Below are positions 42,044 to 49,989 of a DNA stretch of 64,000 bases, in pieces. The stretch is taken from positions 172,622 through 236,621 of the forward strand of contig CAWAUR010000001.1 in assembly GCA_963785255.1 (NCBI GenBank), in the 5' to 3' direction. The notes under the pieces were generated by a model. The model searched no databases. It saw only the letters and a list, made by a program, of their open reading frames with translations, and had not been told where the DNA came from. Positions within the stretch are counted from its first letter, which is position 1. Each line of letters opens with the position of its first letter. The position numbers and the translations under genes are program-made. The stretch is from Bog-159 sp963785255 (GTDB lineage: Bacteria; Acidobacteriota; Terriglobia; Bryobacterales; Bryobacteraceae).

Positions 42044-44788
42044 ATGACGCTTCAAAAACGACTGCCGCGCTTCCTTGCAGCCGCCGCTCTATTCCTGGCC
42101 GCGGCCTTGTGTCTTGCTCAAGACCTGCCCAACGGCGTAAAGAAGGTGACCTCCGTCGAAGGCATCACCGAGTACAGCCTGCCCAACGGGCTGCATTTCC
42201 TGGTCTTCCCGGATCCGTCCAAGCCCACCATCACGGTGAACGTGACGTACCTGGTCGGCTCGCGGCGCGAGGGCAACGGCGAAGGCGGCATGGCTCACCT
42301 GCTCGAGCACATGGTGTTCAAGGGCAGCACGAACCACCTGCACATCATGCAGGAACTCACCGAGCATGGCTGCCGGCCGAACGGCACCACCGACTACGAC
42401 CGCACCAACTACTTCGAAACCTTTCAGGCCAGCGAGGTGAACCTGAAGTGGGCGCTCGACATGGAATCGGACCGCATGGTGAATTCCTTCATCAAGAAAG
42501 AGGACTTCGACAAGGAGTTCTCCGTGGTCCGCAATGAATTCGAGATGGGCGAAAACAGTCCCTTCAACGTGTTATTCGAGCACACCATGGCGGCGGCTTA
42601 TACCGCGCATAGTTATGGCCGGCCGGTGATCGGCAATAAGTCGGATGTGGAACGCGTGACCATGGATAAGTTACAAGCTTTCTATCATAAGTATTATCAG
42701 CCGGACAACGCCGTACTTACAGTGGCCGGCAAAGTGGATGAGCCGCAGATCGTCGCTCTTGTCAACGAGTACTTCGGCAAGATCCCACGTCCTACGCGCA
42801 CACTCACGCCGACCTACACGGTAGAGCCGGTGCAGGATGGCGAACGGCTTACGGTAGTGCGCAGAGTCGGCGATATCCAAGGGATCTTCATCGTGTACCA
42901 CACGCCGGACGGCGGCCACCCGGACCAGCCCGCACTGGACGTTCTGGCCAGCGTCATGGGCGAACAGTCGTCGGGCCGGCTGTACAAGGCGCTGGTCGAC
43001 AACAAGAAAGCCACCCAGGTCTTCGGCAATGCGATGCAGCAAAACGAGCCGGGCGTCATCATGTTCGCCGCTATCCTGAACAAGTCGGATTCGTTGGACG
43101 ACGCCCGCAACACCATGCTGGCCACCATCGACGGCGTGGTGAAGGAGCCCCCCAGCAAGGAGGAAGTGGATCGCGCCAAAACCCGGTTGGAAAAACAAAT
43201 CGACATGACCTTGCGCGACTCCGAACGGGTCGGCTTGTTTATGAGTGAGTATCTGGCGCAAGGCGACTGGCGCCTATTGTTCCGCGATCGCGATATCTTG
43301 CAGAAAGTGACTCCGCAAGACGTACAGCGCGTGGCCACGGCATATCTGAAGACCTCCAATCAAACGATCGGCGAGTTCATCCCCGATCCCAAGCCGGATC
43401 GCGCAGAGATACCCGCTAAGACGGACATAGAAGCGGCGCTGAAGGGTTACAAGGGTGAAACGGCCATGGCCGCGGGCGAGGCATTCGACCCATCGCCCAA
43501 GAATATCGAGTCGCGCCTCGAGCGCTACACGCTGCCATCCGGCATGAAAGTATCGCTGCTGCGGAAGACCACGCGCGGCGCCAGCGTGCATGCCGCCATC
43601 AGCTTGCACTTCGGCGATTTGGAGAGCCTGAACGGCCAAGACATCGCGGCCTCGCTGGCCGGTTCCACCCTGATCCGCGGCACCGCCGGCAAGAACCGGC
43701 AACAGATCCAGGACGAGATCGACAAGCTGAAAGCGCAACTCAATGTGAACGGCGGCGCCACCAGCGCGAGTGTCAATATCGAAACAAACCACGAGAATCT
43801 GCCCGCCGTGTTGCGGCTGGCCGGCGAAATTTTGAAAGAAGCCACGCTGCCGGAATCGGATTTCGAAGAAATCCGCAAGGAGCAGTTAACCCAACTCGAT
43901 TTCGGAAAGACCGAGCCACAGTCCCTCGCGTTCACCGAGATCAGACGCACCATGTATCCCTATCCCAAGGGCGACGTGCGCGGGACATTGTCTATCCCGG
44001 AGGAAATCGACGAAGTGAAAGCCGTAAAGGTAGAGGACGCGCGGGCCTTCTACAAGCACTTCTATGGCGCATCGAACGGGGAGTTGGCGGTCGTGGGCGA
44101 CTTCGATCCGGCGGAGGTAAAGAAGGAGATCGGAATCCTGTTCGGCGAGTGGAAGAGTCCCGCGAAGTTTGAACGCGTAAAATACGGCTTCGACAAGATT
44201 GCGCCGGTGAACAAAACCATCGAGACACCCGACAAACAGAATGCCGTATTCATTGCCGCCGAACGGCTGCGCTTGAGCGACAAGGATGCGGATTATCCAG
44301 CGATGGTAATTGGCAATTACATGCTGGGCGGCGGATTTTTGAATTCCCGGCTGGCTACGCGCATCCGCGTGAAGGATGGCTTGAGTTACGGCGTAGGTTC
44401 GACCCTTGCCGCAAAATCCATCGAACAGGATGGCCAGTTTCAGGCGTTCGCCATCGCCGCGCCGCAGAATGTAACGAAGGTGGAAGCGGCCTTCAAGGAG
44501 GAGATCGAGAGAGCGCTGGAAGGCGGTTTCACCGAGAAAGAACTGACTGACGACCGGACCGGCTGGCTGCAAGCGCAGCAGGTAACCAGATCGGAAGATA
44601 GCTCGCTCGTGCGCATGTTAGCCTCGCGGGATTACGACGGGCGCACCATGAATTGGGACGCGGAGCTAGAGGCGAAGATCTCCGCGCTATCGGCCGACGA
44701 TGTGGGCAAAGCGGTGAAGCGCAACATCGATCTGGCGCAGGTTTCGATTGTGAAGGCGGGAGATTTTAAGAAGGCGGCCGCGAAATAG
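42044..44788 (+). CDS. Exported M16-family zinc metallopeptidase (pitrilysin/insulinase type)
   Basis: A 914-residue protein with a signal peptide (FLAAAALFLAAALCLAQ). The inverted zinc motif HLLEH is at 85-89 in GGMAHLLEHMVFKGS, and the third ligand Glu follows about 75 residues later in VRNEFEMGENSP. The second M16 half (about 480-910) lacks HxxEH, as is normal for one-chain members; it has LGGGFLNSRLATRIRVKDGLSYGVGS, the family R/Y pocket. It degrades peptides in the periplasm. It is monocistronic, with a family A repeat before it and a family B repeat after it. Confidence 0.93.
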   Translation: MTLQKRLPRFLAAAALFLAAALCLAQDLPNGVKKVTSVEGITEYSLPNGLHFLVFPDPSKPTITVNVTYLVGSRREGNGEGGMAHLLEHMVFKGSTNHLHIMQELTEHGCRPNGTTDYDRTNYFETFQASEVNLKWALDMESDRMVNSFIKKEDFDKEFSVVRNEFEMGENSPFNVLFEHTMAAAYTAHSYGRPVIGNKSDVERVTMDKLQAFYHKYYQPDNAVLTVAGKVDEPQIVALVNEYFGKIPRPTRTLTPTYTVEPVQDGERLTVVRRVGDIQGIFIVYHTPDGGHPDQPALDVLASVMGEQSSGRLYKALVDNKKATQVFGNAMQQNEPGVIMFAAILNKSDSLDDARNTMLATIDGVVKEPPSKEEVDRAKTRLEKQIDMTLRDSERVGLFMSEYLAQGDWRLLFRDRDILQKVTPQDVQRVATAYLKTSNQTIGEFIPDPKPDRAEIPAKTDIEAALKGYKGETAMAAGEAFDPSPKNIESRLERYTLPSGMKVSLLRKTTRGASVHAAISLHFGDLESLNGQDIAASLAGSTLIRGTAGKNRQQIQDEIDKLKAQLNVNGGATSASVNIETNHENLPAVLRLAGEILKEATLPESDFEEIRKEQLTQLDFGKTEPQSLAFTEIRRTMYPYPKGDVRGTLSIPEEIDEVKAVKVEDARAFYKHFYGASNGELAVVGDFDPAEVKKEIGILFGEWKSPAKFERVKYGFDKIAPVNKTIETPDKQNAVFIAAERLRLSDKDADYPAMVIGNYMLGGGFLNSRLATRIRVKDGLSYGVGSTLAAKSIEQDGQFQAFAIAAPQNVTKVEAAFKEEIERALEGGFTEKELTDDRTGWLQAQQVTRSEDSSLVRMLASRDYDGRTMNWDAELEAKISALSADDVGKAVKRNIDLAQVSIVKAGDFKKAAAK

Positions 44789-44789
44789 A

Positions 44790-44876
44790 TAGTGGGGCAG
44801 GCTCGGAGCCTGCGGCAGGCCTCGTAGGCCCGCCCTTCCTCGCTAGTGGACAGGCCAGGAGGCCTGTCCTACATCC
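44790..44876. repeat. Family B palindromic repeat cluster
   Basis: GTGGGGCAGGCTCGGAGCCT, GGCCTCGTAGGCC and GGACAGGCCAGGAGGCCTGT with CC lie in order. The final TCCTAC overlaps the TAG stop of the convergent gene at 44869, so the repeat supplies that stop codon. Confidence 0.85.
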
Positions 44877-45642
44877 TTTCGATGCGCACGCCGCCATTGG
44901 TGGTGGTGGCGCGCACCAGCTTGCCGCCGGATCCCAGATCCAGTTCCAGATGCCGGCTGATTTCGCCCTGTACCATCACCGGGAAATCGATTTTGAGGCC
45001 ACCGTTGACGGTGCCCGTCTCCAGATGCGCCGAATAATGGGAAGGCACCCTGACGGTCACGCCGCCGTTAGTGGTCGAGACGTCGCAGCGGTCGCCATCC
45101 CAATGGTCCGAGGCGAGTTCCACATTCAATCCGCCATTAGTCGTATGTCCTTCGACTGAACCAGCCAGATCCGCCAGCGATACACCGCCGTTCATGGCTT
45201 CAAATTCCATACGGCCCTTGACGCCGGCGATGCGGATGCCGCCGTTGTGCGTGTGCAACTTCAAATCGGTAAGTTGCGGCACGAAGATTTCGTAGCTGAC
45301 CGCCCAACCGTGGTGCCCTTCGCTCGGCCCAGTCGCGGCTACGCGTCCACCCGCCGTTTCCACGCGAATGGCCGCCACCATGCGCCGCGAATCCGCCTCA
45401 TCGTCTTCGCCAGCCTGCACCTTGGCCCGCACCAGAACGTCGTTGCGGTTGGCGCCCTTGATGGAAATGCCCCCGTTCACTCCGCCATCCACGTCCAGCC
45501 GGCCGCTCGCCGGCACGGTGACTTCGCGGATCTCGCAGTAGTGCCCGCGCTCGCGCGCATGCTCTTCATTGCACGTCATGGTCTTTTCCTGAGGCAGCGC
45601 GGCAGGCGCCACGCACAGGGCCAGAATCAGAATCCGGTTCAT
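44869..45642 (-). CDS. Secreted DUF4097-like beta-repeat protein
   Basis: A 257-residue protein with a signal peptide (RILILALCVAPAALPQ). From residue 50 on, a repeat of about 20-25 residues built around NGG occurs (VNGGISIKG, HNGGIRIAGV, MNGGVSLADLAG, TNGGLNVELAS, TNGGVTVRVP, VNGGLKIDFP, TNGGVRIER). This is the polyampholyte-free beta-helix pattern of DUF4097-type adhesin-like proteins. Two Cys pairs near the N-terminus may form disulfides. It is likely a periplasmic or surface protein. Its function is unknown. The last codon and stop lie in a family B repeat. Confidence 0.82.
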   Translation of the reverse strand: MNRILILALCVAPAALPQEKTMTCNEEHARERGHYCEIREVTVPASGRLDVDGGVNGGISIKGANRNDVLVRAKVQAGEDDEADSRRMVAAIRVETAGGRVAATGPSEGHHGWAVSYEIFVPQLTDLKLHTHNGGIRIAGVKGRMEFEAMNGGVSLADLAGSVEGHTTNGGLNVELASDHWDGDRCDVSTTNGGVTVRVPSHYSAHLETGTVNGGLKIDFPVMVQGEISRHLELDLGSGGKLVRATTTNGGVRIERM

Positions 45643-45705
45643 ATATTCGCTCCCGTCCGGTTAGACGGCCAATCCGCGGGATGGTTGGGAAAAATGCGGC
45701 CAGGC

Positions 45706-46560
45706 TTAATTGTGCCGGTGCAGTCTCTTTTTGATATCCGGCCAGAATTCCGTGGAAATATTGGTCACCAGGTCGAATCCCACCCGCAGCGAGCCTTGCA
45801 GGAACCCGAGCCGTATGGTGTCCAGCCGGTCGGGATACCAGAGGTTCGAAAGAAAGGCCGCCCCATAGGCGCTGCCGAATCGCCACGTGGAGAAGGTCTC
45901 GCCGCCTGCATCCGTGTAGGTCAGGAAAGTGTCGCGTGCGGCGTGCGCGATTCTGCGCCACAGACCCTTTTGATCGGAATGGAAATAGCGAGGATCCTCG
46001 TGCAGCGTCGAATCGAGACCAAAGGCCAGGACGCCATGAATCACGGCGCACGCCTCAGTCGACGCCACGCGCCTGCCGTAAGCCGCCCAACCATATCCCC
46101 ACTCCCTGGGAGCGTTTAACTCTTGCAGCAATCCGGCGTACCCCAGAGTACCCACCGCCGGCACGATGCCGTAAATGCCGTGCCAATGATAGCGCAGTTT
46201 GTCGATGCGCGGCGCCACATCCAGCGTCAATTGATAAATGCCGGTCTGGTGATCGCTGTTGGTGACTGCGAGCACATACGATCCCGACACCCAGCCTGGC
46301 GGCAGATATACCGCGGCGCTGTCATTGGTGAACGAAACCAGGATCAGATCGGAGCTTTCAAATGCCACCGTGGGCGCCACACCCGCCGGACTGAAATTGG
46401 AACCGGTAAGGATCACCTGGTTGGCTTCGTAGTTTACGGTGGCGCTCACGATCACCGGCGGGCCGTCGATAGGCGCACCCTCTGTTCCGGCGCTCAGAGA
46501 CGGAATGGCCGTGAGCGCCAAACAAGCAAACATGAATCGGCCGGGCAGGGTTTCGGGCAA
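45706..46560 (-). CDS. Secreted IPT/TIG-domain protein with uncharacterised C-terminus
   Basis: A 284-residue protein. A hydrophobic signal peptide lies within residues 8-25. Residues 32-115 form an IPT/TIG immunoglobulin-like domain (VNYEANQVILTGSNFSPAGV ... VLAVTNSD). The second half has LHEDPRYFHSDQKGLWRRIAHAARDTFLTY and FGSAYGAAFLSNLWYP, a pattern common in acidobacterial outer-surface proteins. It may be outer-membrane linked. I cannot assign a function. The ADP/ATP exporter genes start on the other strand about 100 bases upstream of its start. Confidence 0.75.
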   Translation of the reverse strand: MPETLPGRFMFACLALTAIPSLSAGTEGAPIDGPPVIVSATVNYEANQVILTGSNFSPAGVAPTVAFESSDLILVSFTNDSAAVYLPPGWVSGSYVLAVTNSDHQTGIYQLTLDVAPRIDKLRYHWHGIYGIVPAVGTLGYAGLLQELNAPREWGYGWAAYGRRVASTEACAVIHGVLAFGLDSTLHEDPRYFHSDQKGLWRRIAHAARDTFLTYTDAGGETFSTWRFGSAYGAAFLSNLWYPDRLDTIRLGFLQGSLRVGFDLVTNISTEFWPDIKKRLHRHN

Positions 46561-46666
46561 AGGTAATCCAACGTAATGAATGTAACGGATTCATTAAATA
46601 GTAACAACATTGAAGAGGATTTTTGTAAGGAAGTCCGCGCACGGCGGACTATAACCAGCGAAAGAC

Positions 46667-47407
46667 ATGATCCGAATCGAAAATCTTACCAAAAGCTTCG
46701 CTGGCCGCCCCGCGGTGCGCAACCTATCGTTCCAGGCTTCCGGCGGCGCCATTACCGGTCTGTTAGGCTCCAACGGCGCCGGAAAGACCACCACCCTGCG
46801 CATGATCTGTGGCGCGTTACAGCCCGACGCAGGAGCGGTCTCCATTGACGATGCGGGCGTTGATGCGGGCGGCGGTCCCCTGGCGCGGCAGCAGCGCCTG
46901 GGCGCCCTGCTCGACCACACCGGTATTTACCGGCGGCTGACGGCGCGCGAGAACCTGGCGTATTTCGGCATGCTGCGCGGCATGCCGCCCGAGGCGCTCG
47001 CCGCGCGCGTGAACCAGGTGATCGCGGCGCTGGGGATGGACGCCATCGCGGACCGCCGCACCGCGGGATTTTCGCAAGGTGAGCGCATGAAAACCGCGCT
47101 CGGCCGCGCCATTCTGCACTCTCCCGCGAATCTGCTGCTCGATGAACCCACCAACGGCCTGGATATTCCCACCGTACGCGCGCTGCGGGATCTGTTGCGG
47201 CGCTGGCGCGACGCGGGCGCATGCATTTTGTTTTCAAGCCACGTGCTCGAAGAGGTGCGCGCACTGTGCGACCACGTGGTAGTCGTCGACCACGGATGCG
47301 TGGTGGCGCGGGGTTCGCCCGCCGAACTTTGCCGTCAAACCGAAACCGCGTCGCTCGAAGACGCTTTCGTAAAACTAACTTGTCCCCAGGAGCCTGCCGT
47401 ATGTTGA
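46667..47407 (+). CDS. ABC transporter ATP-binding protein, NatA-like
   Basis: A 246-residue ATPase. Walker A is LLGSNGAGKTTT, the signature is the variant GFSQGERMKTALGRA, Walker B is LLLDEPTNGLDIP, and the switch His is in FSSHVLEEVRAL. NatA-type proteins with SQGE signatures export sodium or, more often, unidentified substrates. Its stop overlaps the next gene by 7 bases (ATGTTGA), so both subunits are translated together. The start ATG at 46667 has a weak ribosome site. Confidence 0.93.
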   Translation: MIRIENLTKSFAGRPAVRNLSFQASGGAITGLLGSNGAGKTTTLRMICGALQPDAGAVSIDDAGVDAGGGPLARQQRLGALLDHTGIYRRLTARENLAYFGMLRGMPPEALAARVNQVIAALGMDAIADRRTAGFSQGERMKTALGRAILHSPANLLLDEPTNGLDIPTVRALRDLLRRWRDAGACILFSSHVLEEVRALCDHVVVVDHGCVVARGSPAELCRQTETASLEDAFVKLTCPQEPAVC

Positions 47408-48159
47408 GTCCGATGCTGGTGGTGGCGCGCAAAGAAATCGTGGATAGCTGGCGCGATACACGTTCGATAATTTCATCCCCGATGTACGCCCTCATGGGCC
47501 CGGTCGTCGTGGGGATGGTTTCGATGGCGGTGCACGCGGATGCCGTGCTGCTCGCCATGGCGACCGTGTTCACGCTGGTGTCCGCGTTCGTAGGCGGTAT
47601 GAACGTGGCTATGGACACCGTGGCCGGCGAGCGCGAGCGCCAGTCGTTGCTGCCTTTATTGATGAACGGTGTCTCGCGGCGCGATATCGTGGGGGGAAAA
47701 TGGCTGGCCATCGCCGTATTTTCGCTCGCCGGGTTGGTTCTGAATTTGGCGGGGTTCGCGATCGTGTTCGCGCGCGCGGGCATGCATGCGCCGTTGGGCT
47801 CGATACGTCTATGGATCTTGATGGCGGCAGGCATCCTGCCCTTGGCGCTGCTGGCGGCGTCGCTCGAGTTGCTGATCTCGACGGTCTGCCGCGCGGCCAA
47901 GGAAGCGCAGACTTATCTTTCCATGCTGGTGTTCATCCCCATGGGACTCGGAATGTTCCAAGTGTTCTTTCCGGCCGCGGCGCGCGGCTGGTTCGCTTTC
48001 CTGCCGCTGATGGGACAGCAAGTGCAGCTTGAACGTTGGCTGAAAGGCGGGGCCGCTTCGTTTTCGTCCGCGGCCGCTCTGGGATGCTTCACCGCCGCGC
48101 TCGCCTGGCTGGCATTGGAGGCTGCCCGAAACAGGCTGCACCGTGATGAAATCGTTTGA
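47401..48159 (+). CDS. ABC-2 permease, NatB-like
   Basis: A 252-residue membrane protein with about six helices. MLVVARKEIVDSWRDTRSII is the NatB/ABC-2 N-terminus and DTVAGERERQSLLPLLMNGV the conserved E-R-E-R-xx-L loop before helix 3. SLELLISTVCRAAKEAQTYLSMLVFIPMG closes the core. It pairs with the ATPase that overlaps it by 7 bases. The small size (no large extracytoplasmic domain) differs from full NatB, which is near 380 residues, so the substrate is open. Confidence 0.88.
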   Translation: MLSPMLVVARKEIVDSWRDTRSIISSPMYALMGPVVVGMVSMAVHADAVLLAMATVFTLVSAFVGGMNVAMDTVAGERERQSLLPLLMNGVSRRDIVGGKWLAIAVFSLAGLVLNLAGFAIVFARAGMHAPLGSIRLWILMAAGILPLALLAASLELLISTVCRAAKEAQTYLSMLVFIPMGLGMFQVFFPAAARGWFAFLPLMGQQVQLERWLKGGAASFSSAAALGCFTAALAWLALEAARNRLHRDEIV

Positions 48160-48167
48160 AGAACGGG

Positions 48168-48230
48168 CGGTGGGGCAGACCTGGGCAGACCATCGTTTTT
48201 CGTGGTCTGCCGCCTTCGGCCGCATGGCAG
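48168..48230. repeat. Family B-like hairpin, GGCAGACC variant
   Basis: GGGCAGACCATCGTTTTTCG followed by TGGTCTGCC gives arms GGCAGACCA and TGGTCTGCC round a short loop. It lies nine bases after the permease stop and may end its transcript. Confidence 0.7.
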
Positions 48231-48345
48231 AAGGATCTCCTTAAGTGAACCGTATTGGTTCTTAAGGTTCTTAAGGTTCTTGCTCTTAATGGCGGCGCGG
48301 GAAACGCGCCCTTTGCGCTAAGCGAGTGTCACCCTCTTCGCCACT

Positions 48346-48849
48346 TTGGACCGGGCCACGCTGGAACGCGAATTCGACGATTTAATGGCCGCCAACGGCC
48401 CCGCGCTGGCGCGTCTGGCGGCCAGTTACACGAACACGCGCAGCGACCGCGACGACCTGCTGCAGGAGATCGCCCTGGCCGTGTGGCAAGCCTTGCCCGG
48501 CTTTCGCGGCGAATGCTCTACGCGTACGTTTTTGTTCCGCATCGCGCACAATCGCGCCATTACGTACCTTTCGCGCAGCCGCGCGCGATTCCCGGCCGCC
48601 GGCGATACCGACTTGCCCGATTCGGCGCCCGATCCCGAATCCGGCCTGGCGCGGGAACAGAGCGCCGCACGCTTGCGCCGCGCCATTCATCGCCTGCCGC
48701 TCGCGTACAGGCAAACCATCATGCTGGCGCTCGAAGATCTGGGATATGCGGAAATCGCCGAAGTGCTGGGCATTTCCGAAAGCAACGTGGGCGCGCGTTT
48801 GAGCCGCGCCCGTCAACTATTGCGCGAGTCGCTGGAGAAATCCGCATGA
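48346..48849 (+). CDS. ECF-type RNA polymerase sigma factor
   Basis: A 167-residue sigma-70 family protein of the ECF class. Region 2 is ALARLAASYTNTRSDRDDLLQEIALAVWQALP with FRIAHNRAI, and region 4 is RLPLAYRQTIMLALEDLGYAEIAEVLGISESNVGARLSRAR, with a clear helix-turn-helix. It directs transcription of a small regulon. The start given is TTG at 48346; no ATG fits and the ribosome site is weak, so the true start is uncertain. Its stop overlaps the next gene as ATGA, so that gene probably encodes its membrane partner. Confidence 0.9.
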   Translation: MDRATLEREFDDLMAANGPALARLAASYTNTRSDRDDLLQEIALAVWQALPGFRGECSTRTFLFRIAHNRAITYLSRSRARFPAAGDTDLPDSAPDPESGLAREQSAARLRRAIHRLPLAYRQTIMLALEDLGYAEIAEVLGISESNVGARLSRARQLLRESLEKSA

Positions 48850-49412
48850 GTTTAGATATCGAATTGGAAACGTGGCGGCGCGAATGGCAATCTGAAGCCG
48901 CCGTCCCGCCGGACTTGCGGCGGCGCGTGGAGCGCCAATCGCGCTGGCTCCGGATCGGCATCGCGCTCGATATTCTGGTGACGGTCGTCATCGGGGGAGC
49001 CGTGATCCTGTTGGCGGTGCGCGCGCCGCAGCCCGATATGCTGGTGCTGGCCGCGGGCACGTGGTCGTTCATCGCGGCAGCTTGGGCGTTCCGCATGCGC
49101 GTCAGCCGCGGATTGTGGAAACCGGCTGCCCTGGATACGGCGGCGTTCCTGGATCTGTCGATCCACCGGTGCCGCGCGCAGATCAAGGCCGCGGGGTTTG
49201 GCGCGGGGCTGGTGGTGGTGGAGTTTACATTCCTGTTGGCGTGGATTCATCGGCACTCGGCGCCGCAAGCTCCCTGGTTCGCATGGCTATTTGGATCGAT
49301 GGCTAACCGATTCGTATGGCTGCTCTCGGCCGCGTTTATGGTGTTTCTGGCATGGTATCGCCGCAAGAAACGCGCGGAGGTGGCCTGGCTGACGACGTTT
49401 CGAGTGGAATAA
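48846..49412 (+). CDS. Membrane protein coupled to the ECF sigma factor (possible anti-sigma factor)
   Basis: A 188-residue protein whose ATG overlaps the sigma factor stop (ATGA). Residues 1-35 are a cytoplasmic helical part (SLDIELETWRREWQSE), followed by four hydrophobic segments near 40-58, 67-83, 120-140 and 152-170. No zinc-binding HxxxCxxC motif is present, unlike classical anti-sigma factors. Position and topology suggest it holds the sigma factor at the membrane; this is inference. The end KKRAEVAWLTTF is basic. Confidence 0.75.
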   Translation: MSLDIELETWRREWQSEAAVPPDLRRRVERQSRWLRIGIALDILVTVVIGGAVILLAVRAPQPDMLVLAAGTWSFIAAAWAFRMRVSRGLWKPAALDTAAFLDLSIHRCRAQIKAAGFGAGLVVVEFTFLLAWIHRHSAPQAPWFAWLFGSMANRFVWLLSAAFMVFLAWYRRKKRAEVAWLTTFRVE

Positions 49413-49419
49413 AGAGCGG

Positions 49420-49917
49420 TCAGAAATCCCGCAGATGGACTTCGATCGGACCGGCGCGAAATCTCCCGTTTTTCACGCGCTCGGCCCCGTCCGCCGAATG
49501 GATTTCGCCCTCGCCCGAGGTAGGGTCGACCACCCAAACATAGGCCACGCCGAACGCCAGGTATTCGCGAATCTTGGCCCACACTTCCACGGCCGCGTCG
49601 TCCGGAGATAGAATCTCCACGCAGAGGAACGGCGGCTCGGTGAAGATATCCTCGGGCGGCTCGCCCTCGGTGACGCAGAGATCGGGAACGCGATAACGCG
49701 GCGGGGCGGCCTGCGTACGAATGCGCTGCTCGGGCCAGACTTCATAACCAAGCGGGTGACCTACCTGATATAGCGTGCGATCCAGGTAGCTTTGCATCCT
49801 ACTGTGCGGCTTTTGGGGCATGGGACGCAGAACAATTCTCCCCTCTACGTACTCGGCGTCGTATTCGAAGGTCGAATGCAAGTATTCCTCGACGCTCACC
49901 AATTCCGTGGTTTCCAT
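49420..49917 (-). CDS. Uma2-family putative restriction endonuclease-fold protein
   Basis: A 165-residue protein. VSVEEYLHSTFEYDAEYVEGRI opens the Uma2 fold; RVPDLCV and FLCVEILSPDD supply the PD-(D/E)XK acidic residues, with KIREYLAFGVAYVWVVDP as the rest of the active core. The expected role is DNA cleavage, but native targets are unknown; Uma2 genes are very numerous in acidobacteria. The ATG at 49917 is used; a TTG 33 bases further upstream is possible. It is transcribed in the same direction as the FG-GAP gene at 49990 to its right, with about 70 bases between them. Confidence 0.88.
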   Translation of the reverse strand: METTELVSVEEYLHSTFEYDAEYVEGRIVLRPMPQKPHSRMQSYLDRTLYQVGHPLGYEVWPEQRIRTQAAPPRYRVPDLCVTEGEPPEDIFTEPPFLCVEILSPDDAAVEVWAKIREYLAFGVAYVWVVDPTSGEGEIHSADGAERVKNGRFRAGPIEVHLRDF

Positions 49918-49989
49918 GGCTACCTTTGACTCTATCAGGATCGCGGCCAAAACGGGACGAGATGACGGCGCAACGACATCCCATATCGA

